A DNA stretch of 64,000 nucleotides from Rhizobium sp. Leaf453 (GTDB taxonomy: Bacteria; Pseudomonadota; Alphaproteobacteria; Rhizobiales; Rhizobiaceae): assembly GCF_001425605.1 (NCBI RefSeq), contig NZ_LMRG01000012.1:583792-647791 (forward strand), read 5' to 3'. Below are positions 27,742-35,779 of the stretch, in pieces. The position numbers and the translations under genes are program-made. The notes under the pieces were generated by a model. The model saw only the letters and a list, made by a program, of their open reading frames with translations, was not told where the DNA came from and searched no databases. The first letter of the stretch is position 1. Each line of letters starts with the position of its first letter.

Positions 27742-28278
27742 TTACGGATCGAAGGCGATGTAGGTCGAGGGCACCGTGTCGGTAAGCCAGACGCCATTGT
27801 CCGCACGGAAGAACCGGATGCCATCCTTGAACATGCGCCCGGTATCGATCGTCAGGATCGCCGGCTTGCCGTGGCGTTCGCCGACCTTGCGGGCCGTGTC
27901 GGTGTCGGACGACAGGTGCACCTGTTGGCGATTGCCGGCAAGCAGGCCTTTCTCGCGGATACTGTCGATAAAGCGTGTCGCCGTGCCATGATAGAGGACG
28001 GGCGGCGGCTCGATGGCCGCGTGGCCGAGATCCACGGTCAGCGAATGGCCCTGTGCCGCGCGGATGCGCTTGCCGTCCTCGGAAATCGTGAAGCGCTTTT
28101 TGTCGCTTTCGGCAACGACGGCCTGAAGAGCGGCGAGATCGAGCGTCTGGCCGGAGGCATTGGCCTTGTCGATCAGTTCGTCAATCTCAGCCCAGCCCTG
28201 CACGTCCAGTGTCAGGCCAATGGTCTCAGGCTTATGGCGCAAAACGTAGCTCAGGAATTTGCTTGTCTGTACCGACAT
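27742..28278 (-). CDS. kptA: RNA 2'-phosphotransferase (Tpt1/KptA)
   Basis: A 178-aa member of the Tpt1/KptA family, which removes a splice-junction 2'-phosphate from RNA using NAD, producing ADP-ribose 1'',2''-cyclic phosphate. Seen: SKFLSYVLRHKPETIGL with the first catalytic Arg/His, IRAAQGHSL, LYHGTATRF, and QQVHLSSD. The ATG at 28278 has AGGAG upstream and gives the family start. It lies 22 nt after pccB. Its bacterial substrate is unknown because such bacteria lack known tRNA splicing. Confidence 0.92.
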   Translation of the reverse strand: MSVQTSKFLSYVLRHKPETIGLTLDVQGWAEIDELIDKANASGQTLDLAALQAVVAESDKKRFTISEDGKRIRAAQGHSLTVDLGHAAIEPPPVLYHGTATRFIDSIREKGLLAGNRQQVHLSSDTDTARKVGERHGKPAILTIDTGRMFKDGIRFFRADNGVWLTDTVPSTYIAFDP

Positions 28279-28300
28279 CAGTTGTCTCCTGTCGATGCAA

Positions 28301-29833
28301 TCACAACGGGATCGTATCGTGCTTGCGCCACAGCTGTTCCTTGCGCTTGTTGCGGAGCGAGGCAAAGGCGCGGGCGATGCGACGGCGGGAGGAATGCGGC
28401 ATGATCACCTCATCAATGAAGCCGCGCTCGGCGGCGACGAAGGGATTGGCAAAACGTTCCTCATATTCCTTCGTCCGGGCAGCGATCTTTTCCGGGTCTC
28501 CGAGTTCCGAGCGATAGAGGATTTCGGTGGCGCCCTTGGCGCCCATCACGGCGATCTCGGCCGTCGGCCAGGCATAGTTGATGTCGGCGCCGATATGTTT
28601 CGAGGCCATGACGTCATAAGCGCCGCCATAGGCCTTGCGGGTGATGAGCGTCACCATCGACACGGTCGCCTGGCTATAGGCAAACAGAAGCTTGGCGCCG
28701 TGCTTGATGACGCCGCCATATTCCTGCGCGACGCCCGGCAGGAAGCCCGGAACATCGACCAGCGTCAGGATCGGGATCGAGAAGGCATCGCAGAAGCGCA
28801 CGAAGCGAGCCGCCTTGCGGGACGAGTCGATATCAAGGCAGCCGGCCAGCACCATCGGCTGGTTGGCGACGACGCCGACTGTCTGGCCCTCGAGCCGGAT
28901 GAAACCGGTGATGATGTTCCTGGCGAAGGCTTCCTGAAGCTCGAAGAAGTCACCCTCGTCGGCGATGGCGAGGATCAGTTCTTTCATGTCGTAGGGTTTG
29001 GTGGAACTGTCAGGGATCAGCGTGTCCAGCCGGTTTTCGATGCGGGCGGGATCATCGTGGAACGGGCGGACCGGCGGTTTCTCGCGGTTGTTCAAGGGCA
29101 GGAAATCGAACAGCAGCCGAACCTGCTCCAGCGTCTCGATGTCATTCTCGTAAGCCGCGTCGGCGACCGAGGATTTGCGCGTATGGGTACCAGCGCCGCC
29201 AAGCTCTTCCGCCGTGACGATCTCGTTGGTCACGGTCTTCACCACATCGGGGCCGGTGACGAACATGTAAGAGGAATCGCGCACCATGAAGATGAAGTCG
29301 GTCATGGCAGGCGAATAGACCGCACCGCCGGCGCAGGGGCCCATGATGACGGAAATCTGCGGGATGACGCCGGACGCCTCTGCATTGCGGCGGAAAACTT
29401 CGGCATAACCAGCAAGCGAAGCCACGCCCTCCTGGATGCGGGCGCCGCCGGAATCGTTGAGCCCGATCAGCGGAGCGCCGTTGCGCACGGCCATGTCCAT
29501 AATCTTGCAGATTTTCTGCGCATGGGTTTCCGACAATGAGCCGCCGAGAACGGTAAAATCCTGGGAGAACACATAGACCTGCCGGCCGTTGATCGTACCC
29601 CAACCGGTGACAACGCCATCGCCCGCCACCTTCTGTTCCGCCATGCCGAAATCGACGGCGCGGTGGGTGACATACATGTCGTATTCTTCGAAGGAGCCTT
29701 CATCGAGCAGAACGTCGATGCGCTCGCGCGCCGTCAGCTTGCCCTTGGCGTGCTGGGCATCGATGCGCTTCTGCCCGCCGCCAAGCCGGGCTTCGGCGCG
29801 CCGGGCTTCCACGGTCTCGATGATGTTGTGCAT
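28301..29833 (-). CDS. pccB: Propionyl-CoA carboxylase beta subunit
   Basis: A 510-aa carboxyltransferase of the acyl-CoA carboxylase beta family. It transfers the carboxyl group from biotin on PccA to propionyl-CoA. Seen: [14 protein letters not shown] near the N-terminus, [26 protein letters not shown], and [10 protein letters not shown] with [11 protein letters not shown], the two oxyanion/biotin regions. ATG at 29833 with GGGAGG upstream. It heads a minus-strand run continuing through kptA, yghU, the hypothetical gene, pccA and scpA. Confidence 0.94.
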   Translation of the reverse strand: MHNIIETVEARRAEARLGGGQKRIDAQHAKGKLTARERIDVLLDEGSFEEYDMYVTHRAVDFGMAEQKVAGDGVVTGWGTINGRQVYVFSQDFTVLGGSLSETHAQKICKIMDMAVRNGAPLIGLNDSGGARIQEGVASLAGYAEVFRRNAEASGVIPQISVIMGPCAGGAVYSPAMTDFIFMVRDSSYMFVTGPDVVKTVTNEIVTAEELGGAGTHTRKSSVADAAYENDIETLEQVRLLFDFLPLNNREKPPVRPFHDDPARIENRLDTLIPDSSTKPYDMKELILAIADEGDFFELQEAFARNIITGFIRLEGQTVGVVANQPMVLAGCLDIDSSRKAARFVRFCDAFSIPILTLVDVPGFLPGVAQEYGGVIKHGAKLLFAYSQATVSMVTLITRKAYGGAYDVMASKHIGADINYAWPTAEIAVMGAKGATEILYRSELGDPEKIAARTKEYEERFANPFVAAERGFIDEVIMPHSSRRRIARAFASLRNKRKEQLWRKHDTIPL

Positions 29834-29983
29834 GCTGCCTCCCGTCGTCTTTGCATCTTGCTTAGCCGGAAACGGGAATGAAGGAAATCGCCGATCGCGC
29901 GCGCAAGCGTGATCGGCGAAAACTTTGGTATGAAATGACGACAATGACAGTGTCGTGCCGCCGGGTTGACCCGGCGCCGACGT

Positions 29984-30346
29984 CTACTGGAACTTTTCTT
30001 GGATCGAGTCCCGAAGTGTTGCTTCGCCGATCAAGGCATTGTTCATCGGGCGCTTGGGCTCCGTGAATTCGTAGAGCCATTGGCTGAACGGAAGGTGGAC
30101 CAGCACCTCTCTCGACAGTTTACGGATGGCCACTTGCTCACAATCCACCGCGGGACGGTATGTTCGGCCGCACATGGCCTGTGGGCTGTCGATCATGCGG
30201 TAAGTATGGCTATCGGCGACAACCGTGGTTGCCGCATGCATCAGGATTGAAGCCGGAGGAACGACCACCAGTCGCAATCCGCCGAGCCAGACCGTGATGA
30301 TGCAAAGGAATATCAGGACGGTAAAAATCTGAAATGCGATTTTCAT
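29984..30346 (-). CDS. Single-pass membrane-anchored hypothetical protein
   Basis: A 120-aa protein with an N-terminal hydrophobic segment (MKIAFQIFTVLIFLCIITVWLG) that is either a membrane anchor or an uncleaved signal. A presumably periplasmic domain with two cysteines follows (QAMCGRTY and VDCEQV), possibly disulfide-bonded. Not recognised. It is about 150 nt upstream of pccB and may be transcribed separately. Confidence 0.6.
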   Translation of the reverse strand: MKIAFQIFTVLIFLCIITVWLGGLRLVVVPPASILMHAATTVVADSHTYRMIDSPQAMCGRTYRPAVDCEQVAIRKLSREVLVHLPFSQWLYEFTEPKRPMNNALIGEATLRDSIQEKFQ

Positions 30347-30682
30347 AAATTAGATACTCGTAAAACGGGATGTTGCCATCGATACGCGTATCAATACACG
30401 TGCATCCGACGATCAAGAAGATGTCCGAAGTGTTTATTCTGGGTTGTGGTTTCCGTAATGTTAAAGCCCGAAACGGTGCTCGTTTCAGGAGTCGCCTCCG
30501 TCGAAGCGAGTCAATAATCTCATTTTAAATCAATATTTTGTAGGAAATTTCTCGGCGCTTCTGATATTGAGTTGGCTATTCCTGTCTTTAGGTATCACAA
30601 CCTGATGTTTTGTCATTTACCCAACGATGCCTTGGCTGCCGGAGCAAAGAGGGGAGGCTCCAGCTCTCTTGCTCTGACACGA
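30347..30682. other. Intergenic region, nothing recognised
   Basis: About 336 bp between the membrane-anchored protein and the dioxygenase gene. Its central part is AT-rich. A weak inverted repeat near 30641-30674 (GAGCAAAGAG against CTCTCTTGCTC) could help end dioxygenase transcription. I see no gene. Confidence 0.4.
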
Positions 30683-31519
30683 TTAGGCTGGGTCCGCGCC
30701 CATGACGAGGCCTTCGATATCGTGCTTCTGGACGATCGGCTCGAGTTTCTCCACCACGCGGCAGACGAGGTGCTTGCGCGCCTTTTCCGGCAGTGCGTCG
30801 TAATAGTCCTGCGTCACCATCATGTCGTGCATGGCGGCGTGGCCGGCACCCGGCGCATCGACGCCGAGAACCATGACCGGTCGGGCGATCGGTGACAGAT
30901 GTTCGGTGCCGCGATGCATCGTCAGCGCCGAACGGCAGGAGATGTCGCCTCGCTGCGGATACTTGCGCACAGCCCGCTCCTGGTAGCGGCCCCAGAGGGC
31001 CTTGTCGGGAAACATTTCGTGTTTCCACTCGCGTCCGTCATCCCACTGCGTGCCCGGCGCGACCTCGAACGGCCCCATGTCGGGCGTGACATCGACGCCG
31101 GTCAGGTTAAAGGCGAGCGAGGTGATGCGTCGATCCTGATAAGTATCCGGCGGTGAGGGGAAGTCGCGATGCCACGGCTGGTAGCGGGCGCCTTCGAAGG
31201 GTACGTCGAGGCCGATTTCGACGATCTGGTAATCCGGTCCCAGTGCGTTCTCGCACATGGCAATCACCCAAGGATGCATGATCAGGTCGACAAAGCCGCG
31301 GAAATCCTGCGGATGGATTTCGACATACCACCGACGTGGCCCACGCCCGACAGCGCTGCCTGGACGCTGAATGGCCGACCAGAAGGCGGTCATCATGTCC
31401 TCCTTCATTGCGTCCGCCCATTCGGTCTTGAAGGCGCCCTTCAGGGCCGTGATTCCGTCTGTCTGCAGGGTCTTCAGATTGGCTTCGATATCGAATGGTG
31501 CTGGTGCGGCGATGTTCAT
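30683..31519 (-). CDS. Phytanoyl-CoA dioxygenase (PhyH) family protein
   Basis: A 278-aa Fe(II)/2-oxoglutarate dioxygenase. The iron ligands are visible: WHRDFPSP (H-x-D) and the distal histidine in ALTMHRGTEHLSP. The latter is followed by the 2-oxoglutarate-binding arginine in IARPVMVLG. The family hydroxylates varied small molecules, and bacterial members often act in natural-product or phosphonate metabolism; substrate unknown. It is divergent from a LacI-type regulator 105 nt away, its probable controller. Confidence 0.87.
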   Translation of the reverse strand: MNIAAPAPFDIEANLKTLQTDGITALKGAFKTEWADAMKEDMMTAFWSAIQRPGSAVGRGPRRWYVEIHPQDFRGFVDLIMHPWVIAMCENALGPDYQIVEIGLDVPFEGARYQPWHRDFPSPPDTYQDRRITSLAFNLTGVDVTPDMGPFEVAPGTQWDDGREWKHEMFPDKALWGRYQERAVRKYPQRGDISCRSALTMHRGTEHLSPIARPVMVLGVDAPGAGHAAMHDMMVTQDYYDALPEKARKHLVCRVVEKLEPIVQKHDIEGLVMGADPA

Positions 31520-31555
31520 GTTGATCCTCCCTTTGTAGCCAGAAGGTAGTTCAAT

Positions 31556-31567
31556 TAATAATTATTA
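31556..31567. promoter_or_regulatory. AT-rich palindrome in a divergent promoter
   Basis: A perfect 12-bp palindrome TAATAATTATTA lies in the 105-bp space between the PhyH and LacI genes. LacI-family operators usually have a central CG, so this may be a promoter element rather than the operator. Confidence 0.35.
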
Positions 31568-31624
31568 GTCAATATGCTTATGAGAATTAACCAGCTAAGT
31601 TGAGCCTGAACCCGGGAGCAGGCT

Positions 31625-32695
31625 TTGACCAAGACGAAGCATGAAAAACCACCACGCCGCGTAACGATGACCGACGTCGCACGGCTTGCAGGATGCTCGC
31701 AGGCGACCGTCTCTTTTGTCCTCAACAACGTGACCGGCGTGAAGATTTCGGCCGAGACCCGCGGCAAGGTGATCGAGGCTGCCCGCAGCCTCGGCTATGG
31801 TGCCGCATCGCTCATCCATCGGCCGCTCCTGAAGAATATCCGCAGCGGCGCCATCGGTTTCCTGTGCGATCAGCTTGCCACCAGCCCCGAGACGGTCAAC
31901 GCGATTGAAGGCGCACGGCAGGCCTGCTGGGAGGAGGGGGTAACCATCTTGGTGGCCCAGACCATGGGCAATCCGGAGATGGAGAAAAAGGCTGTCGAGA
32001 AGATGCTGCGCAGTGGTATTGACGGGCTGATCTACATGACCATCTTCACCCGCCAGGTCACCCCGCCGGACTTTCTCTACGACCTGCCGGTGCCGATCGC
32101 CCTGCTCAACTGCTTCTCGCAGGACCACGCCTTTCCCTCCGTCATCCCGGATGAAACCGCCGGCGGGTTCGATGCGACCAGCGCCCTGATCCGCCTCGGT
32201 CATCGCCGGATCGCCACGATCATCGGCGAACCCTTCATGTCGGCGGCGCAGGATCGGTTGAAGGGATACAAAAAGGCGCTCGCCAAGGCCAACATCGCCT
32301 ATGATGCCGATCTGGTGGCGGAAGGAAACTGGTCGCCGACCTCTGGCTTCGAGGCGACGCAGCGGTTTCTGGCGCTGAAGGAGCGGCCGACAGCCTTTTT
32401 CTGCCAGAACGACAAGATGGCGTCCGGTTGTTACAACGCGCTGCGCGATGCCGGGCTACGGATTCCTGAGGATGTCTCGGTGATCGGTTATGACGATGAC
32501 GAGCTTTGCAGGCATGTGCGTCCGCAGCTCTCAACCCTGATTCTGCCGCATCGGGCGATGGGAGCGTGGGCGATCGGTCAGCTGGAAACTATGATGCCGC
32601 GCACGGCGCAGACCTACCCGTTGACCAAGATGGATTGCAATCTCATCGAACGGGGTTCGTTGGCCCGAACCGGGGAAACGGCTCCGACCAGATGA
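31625..32695 (+). CDS. LacI family transcriptional regulator
   Basis: A 356-aa LacI/GalR regulator. Seen: the N-terminal HTH (VTMTDVARLAGCSQATVSFVLNN) with hinge helix, and a periplasmic-binding-protein-like effector domain (GFLCDQLATSPETVNAIEG, FFCQNDKMASGCYNALRD, VIGYDDDELCRH). TTG at 31625 is taken as the start because GGGAGCAGG precedes it; an ATG at 31667 would cut into the HTH. It probably controls the divergent PhyH gene. The effector is likely a sugar or related small molecule. Confidence 0.9.
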   Translation: MTKTKHEKPPRRVTMTDVARLAGCSQATVSFVLNNVTGVKISAETRGKVIEAARSLGYGAASLIHRPLLKNIRSGAIGFLCDQLATSPETVNAIEGARQACWEEGVTILVAQTMGNPEMEKKAVEKMLRSGIDGLIYMTIFTRQVTPPDFLYDLPVPIALLNCFSQDHAFPSVIPDETAGGFDATSALIRLGHRRIATIIGEPFMSAAQDRLKGYKKALAKANIAYDADLVAEGNWSPTSGFEATQRFLALKERPTAFFCQNDKMASGCYNALRDAGLRIPEDVSVIGYDDDELCRHVRPQLSTLILPHRAMGAWAIGQLETMMPRTAQTYPLTKMDCNLIERGSLARTGETAPTR

Positions 32696-32876
32696 AAAGC
32701 GTTATCGGCCGAGGATGGTCTTCAGCGCGAAGTGACCGTTGCCTCGTCGGCCTCGGTAAGCTGTGCGAATATCCGAGCATTCTCGGTAACACACTATAAA
32801 CGCCATCTTCGGGTATCGCTTTACAGCTCCGCCATCTGCTGCTGAAGTCAAAGCGTCGATAACCACGAGGACAGCA

Positions 32877-32969
32877 ATGAGCGCTGCACCAAACTACACC
32901 ATGATCGGTATGTACGTGGTTTCCGCCATGATCTGCGGAAGCTATTTCCTGTCGTCTTTCCTTCACTGA
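32877..32969 (+). CDS. 30-aa small membrane protein
   Basis: A 30-codon frame starting MSAAPNYTMIGMYV and ending in SFLH. After a short polar start, residues 9-28 form one hydrophobic, transmembrane-like helix. Support: GAGGA about 7 nt before the ATG, a clean stop, and a strong terminator 28 nt after the stop, giving a complete stand-alone transcription unit. No homologue is known to me. It lies in the otherwise empty space between the LacI gene and the porin. Confidence 0.6.
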   Translation: MSAAPNYTMIGMYVVSAMICGSYFLSSFLH

Positions 32970-32997
32970 GAAACGGCGCCGGGTAACCCCAGGTGGA

Positions 32998-33029
32998 GCC
33001 CCGTCAGCATTGACGGGGCCACATTTTTT
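32998..33029 (+). terminator. Terminator of the small membrane protein gene
   Basis: Hairpin GCCCCGTCA-GCAT-TGACGGGGC is followed after a short ACA by a run of six T. It ends the 30-codon gene's transcript and isolates the porin promoter region. Confidence 0.85.
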
Positions 33030-33576
33030 GGCCGATGATTGTCGCGCCTCCACCGGCATATGCCGCGGATACCGCCTACAAGGATCGACGTTCCTGTCCC
33101 ATCGCGCCGGATGATCGTATTCCCCGTTTTGCGCAGCGCCGGGCAGTGCGAATAATCGCGGCTCGCGCATTGCTCTGACGTGCATTATCGGTGTGCGATG
33201 CAGAATCAATCGTGCTGCATCACAAAAACGTGCACTGGCCCGCCTTGCACTTTCATTCCATCGCTCCTATTTGATCATCAGATGTTACCGGTCACACCCT
33301 GTCCCTGTGTGTGACGATTCGGTGACATTGTTGCGATGGATAAACGGGCCGCAACCCTGCATCTTCGGTCGTTGCGTTTCGGCAACAGTAAAAATCCCAA
33401 CCTCAAAAAATCGGCAGCGAGAACTGTAATTTTGATTGTTACAGTTCTGTACACATGTAATTTCAGCATGCGGTTTCGACCGCTGCCATTGGGGCTTGAA
33501 TCGACATTTTGGGCTTGGAACGCTGACAAATCAGCCACGCGGACCTGTGCCCAGTCGAAACTTGATTGGATCCGAA
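33030..33576. other. Long porin upstream region
   Basis: 547 bp with no convincing gene. The last 150 nt are AT-rich and contain a 10-bp inverted repeat (33420-33448). A second small repeat, GATGCAG...CTGCATC, is at 33197-33221. A long, regulated leader is typical of abundant outer-membrane porins, but no promoter is assigned here. Confidence 0.5.
33420..33448. promoter_or_regulatory. Inverted repeat upstream of the porin
   Basis: Perfect 10-bp arms AGAACTGTAA and TTACAGTTCT with a 9-nt AT-rich spacer, about 130 nt before the porin start. It could be an operator for a response regulator controlling porin expression. Confidence 0.5.
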
Positions 33577-34599
33577 ATGACTATCAGAGCTATTCTTTTT
33601 GCATCTGCCGCGGCCTTGAGCTCGGCAAGCAGCGTGTTTGCTGCCGATGCCATCGTCGCCGCCGAGCCGGAGCCGATGGAATACGTTCGCGTCTGCGACG
33701 CGTTCGGTACTGGCTACTTCTACATCCCGGGCACGGAAACCTGCCTGAACATCGGCGGTTACATCCGTACGGAATACCGCTTCGGCCGCGATCTGTCTGG
33801 CACGTCCGACTGGAACTTCCACACCCGTGCACAACTCGAGTTCGAAGCCAAGAACGACACCGAATTCGGCACGCTGGGCAGCAAGATCACGCTGCGGACC
33901 AACACCAACGACTCCGACTCGTCGAGCAACAACACCTTCCTTGACGAAGGCTACATCGACATCGCCGGCTTCCGTGTCGGCATGCAGTACAGCTGGTGGG
34001 ATGACGACCTGAGCGGCGAGACCGACGCGATCGCCAGCAACGAGACGCGCCACAACGCGATTCGCTACCAGTACGAAGCGGACACCTTCAAGGCCGGTAT
34101 CGCGATCGAAGAGCTGGAAGATTCCTACGACACAAAGCCGGGCGAAAATGCCAACAATGTCGGCATTACCGGTCAGATCTCCGGCACTGCCGGTATCTTC
34201 TCCGCATACCTGCTCGGCGGCTATGACGTCGATACGGAAGAAGGCGCTGTTCGCGCCATCATCTATGCCGATCTCGGCCCGGGTCAGCTCGGCGTCTACG
34301 GTGCGTATGCTACGGGCGCCAACTACTATTACGAAGAGTCCGAGTGGACTGTCGGTGCCCAGTACGAACTGAAGATCAACGACAAGTGGGCGATCACCCC
34401 CGGCGCCCAGTATTTCGACAAGATCGCACTCAGCCGCAACGGTGAAGGCTTCACCGGAGGCGACGCCTGGACCGGCGGCGTGACCGTGGACTACGCCATC
34501 ACGGAAGGCCTGCGTAGCAAGCTGAGCGTCCAGTATCATGACGAAGATGGTGCTGACGACGAAGTCTTCGGCTTCCTCCGCCTGCAGCGCGATTTCTAA
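33577..34599 (+). CDS. Outer-membrane porin
   Basis: A 340-aa rhizobial-type porin. It has a signal peptide (MTIRAILFASAAALSSASSV, cleaved after VFA). The mature part shows the alphaproteobacterial porin hallmarks: a cysteine pair in VRVCDAFG and GTETCLNIGGYIRTEY, many amphipathic beta strands rich in Tyr/Gly, and a C-terminal strand ending LQRDF, the outer-membrane insertion signal. It should form a trimeric 16-strand channel for small solutes. The ATG at 33577 is chosen for the signal peptide; an open frame runs upstream. Confidence 0.9.
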   Translation: MTIRAILFASAAALSSASSVFAADAIVAAEPEPMEYVRVCDAFGTGYFYIPGTETCLNIGGYIRTEYRFGRDLSGTSDWNFHTRAQLEFEAKNDTEFGTLGSKITLRTNTNDSDSSSNNTFLDEGYIDIAGFRVGMQYSWWDDDLSGETDAIASNETRHNAIRYQYEADTFKAGIAIEELEDSYDTKPGENANNVGITGQISGTAGIFSAYLLGGYDVDTEEGAVRAIIYADLGPGQLGVYGAYATGANYYYEESEWTVGAQYELKINDKWAITPGAQYFDKIALSRNGEGFTGGDAWTGGVTVDYAITEGLRSKLSVQYHDEDGADDEVFGFLRLQRDF

Positions 34600-34741
34600 G
34601 AAGCGCATCGGAACAAGGCCTGCCGCGTCCATTCGCGGCCGGCCACCGGTTCGTCACGGATTTGATTGACCTCCGATCAGTGACGGGGGCGGCCGTTTCC
34701 CACCGGCCGTCCCACACGTCCGGAGCCTGGCCTGAGACGTA

Positions 34742-35203
34742 TCAGGAGGCCAGTGTCCTTGCCTGCGGGCATTTTTCGGCGTCGATGGTCGCGAGTTCCG
34801 AAATTGCATCCTCCACGGACTTTTCACCCAGCAGGACGAGCAGCGCCTGTTCGGCCTCCTTGCTCAGCTTTGTCGACCATTCGTTGATATTGCTGGAAAT
34901 GAAGCACTCCGCCGGAATGTCTTCGCGCGTCGCCCATATTTTCTTGCCCGGTGTCACGGCAAGATAGATTTCGCTCAGGTAGATCTTCTCTGCGGGGCGT
35001 CCCAGGCGGTATCCCCCCTGATAGCCTTCCGATGACGTCAGGATATTCTGCTGCATGAGTGGGGCCACGAGCTTGCGCACGAGGCTAGGCTTGGCATCGA
35101 GCTTCGCTGCCAGCGTATCGCTCGTCGAGCGAGCCTTGTTCCTTTCGTTGACGGCCACTGTCATAATGATCTGCAGGGCCGACGAGAAGCGCGTGTCCAT
35201 CAT
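34742..35203 (-). CDS. Rrf2 family transcriptional regulator
   Basis: A 153-aa Rrf2-type winged-helix protein. Family blocks are seen: MDTRFSSALQIIMTVA, TLAAKLDAKPSLVRKLVAPLMQQNIL and EGYQGGYRLGRP. Iron-sulfur Rrf2 proteins (IscR, NsrR, RirA) need a three-cysteine cluster in the C-terminal half. Here only AECFI and EKCPQ are present, so cluster binding is doubtful. It resembles the YwnA-like redox or ligand sensors. It is convergent with the porin. Confidence 0.87.
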   Translation of the reverse strand: MMDTRFSSALQIIMTVAVNERNKARSTSDTLAAKLDAKPSLVRKLVAPLMQQNILTSSEGYQGGYRLGRPAEKIYLSEIYLAVTPGKKIWATREDIPAECFISSNINEWSTKLSKEAEQALLVLLGEKSVEDAISELATIDAEKCPQARTLAS

Positions 35204-35573
35204 GGATGAACATACTAATCAAGACTTTTGAAAATGCCAGACGGTCCATGCGGACATAGTGAAACTCTCCGGCAATTTTTTGCCAGAGATGACAATCATC
35301 GGTAGAACAGGGCCGTCGAGCCCTGCCACTTGGGTTTCAGCGCAAAACCTGCAAGATGAAACTCGACTTTGATATGGAGTTTTCCTTGGTCGGTTTCAAT
35401 GGGGATAATCCTCATATTGAGGGACCGTTTGTAATTTTATGTTTCTCGCGCGGGAAGAAGAGCAATTGCTTCGCCAGAGCGGAAGCGGGCCGCAAAGGAG
35501 GCCAGACGCTCAGAGTGGGAAGGGCTCGTTTCGAGGAGCTGTGCGGAGTTTGCAAGAGCCATCGCCAGAAACG

Positions 35574-35611
35574 AAAAAGCTCTGCATCCTTTTGGGATTG
35601 CAGAGCTTTTT
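35574..35611 (-). terminator. Displaced tRNA-Leu terminator
   Basis: A perfect 13-bp hairpin (AAAAAGCTCTGCA and its complement, 12-nt loop), directly adjoining the left att copy. Read on the minus strand it follows the tRNA 3'-end sequence and ends in TTTTT. It therefore looks like the original terminator of tRNA-Leu(CAG), now about 9 kb from the tRNA. Confidence 0.7.
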
Positions 35612-35640
35612 GGGAATTTGGTGCCAGAAGAGGACTCGAA
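35612..35640. repeat. Left att copy (29 bp)
   Basis: Copy of the tRNA-Leu 3' end: GGGAATTTGGTGCC followed by AGAAGAGGACTCGAA. It matches the right copy except for one missing C after GGTGCC, so it would not rebuild a perfect tRNA on excision. Confidence 0.9.
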
Positions 35641-35779
35641 TATTTTCATTAATTATCTGAATTTATTAGGATATATCTGGAGCAATTCGCTTTCGTACCA
35701 ACAAAAATACCAACAAACCGAAATCCGTGTTTCGAATGGCAGTCTTGCCGAAAGCAATTCTAGGCTGTCCACAACAAAG

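Larger units (their letters stand above)
35204..35779. other. Island left border region
   Basis: Chromosomal sequence to 35611, then the island's left att copy (35612-35640) and about 140 bp of AT-rich island DNA before the res stop codon. No gene is supported here. The chromosomal part ends with the hairpin at 35574-35611. Confidence 0.6.

Noticed and set aside
30572-30895. 107-codon plus frame opposite the PhyH gene's 3' end
   Set aside because: Mostly antisense to the dioxygenase and lacks a ribosome site.
35356-35652. 98-codon plus frame at the island's left border
   Set aside because: It runs through the displaced tRNA terminator and the att copy, so it cannot be an ancestral gene; no start signal.
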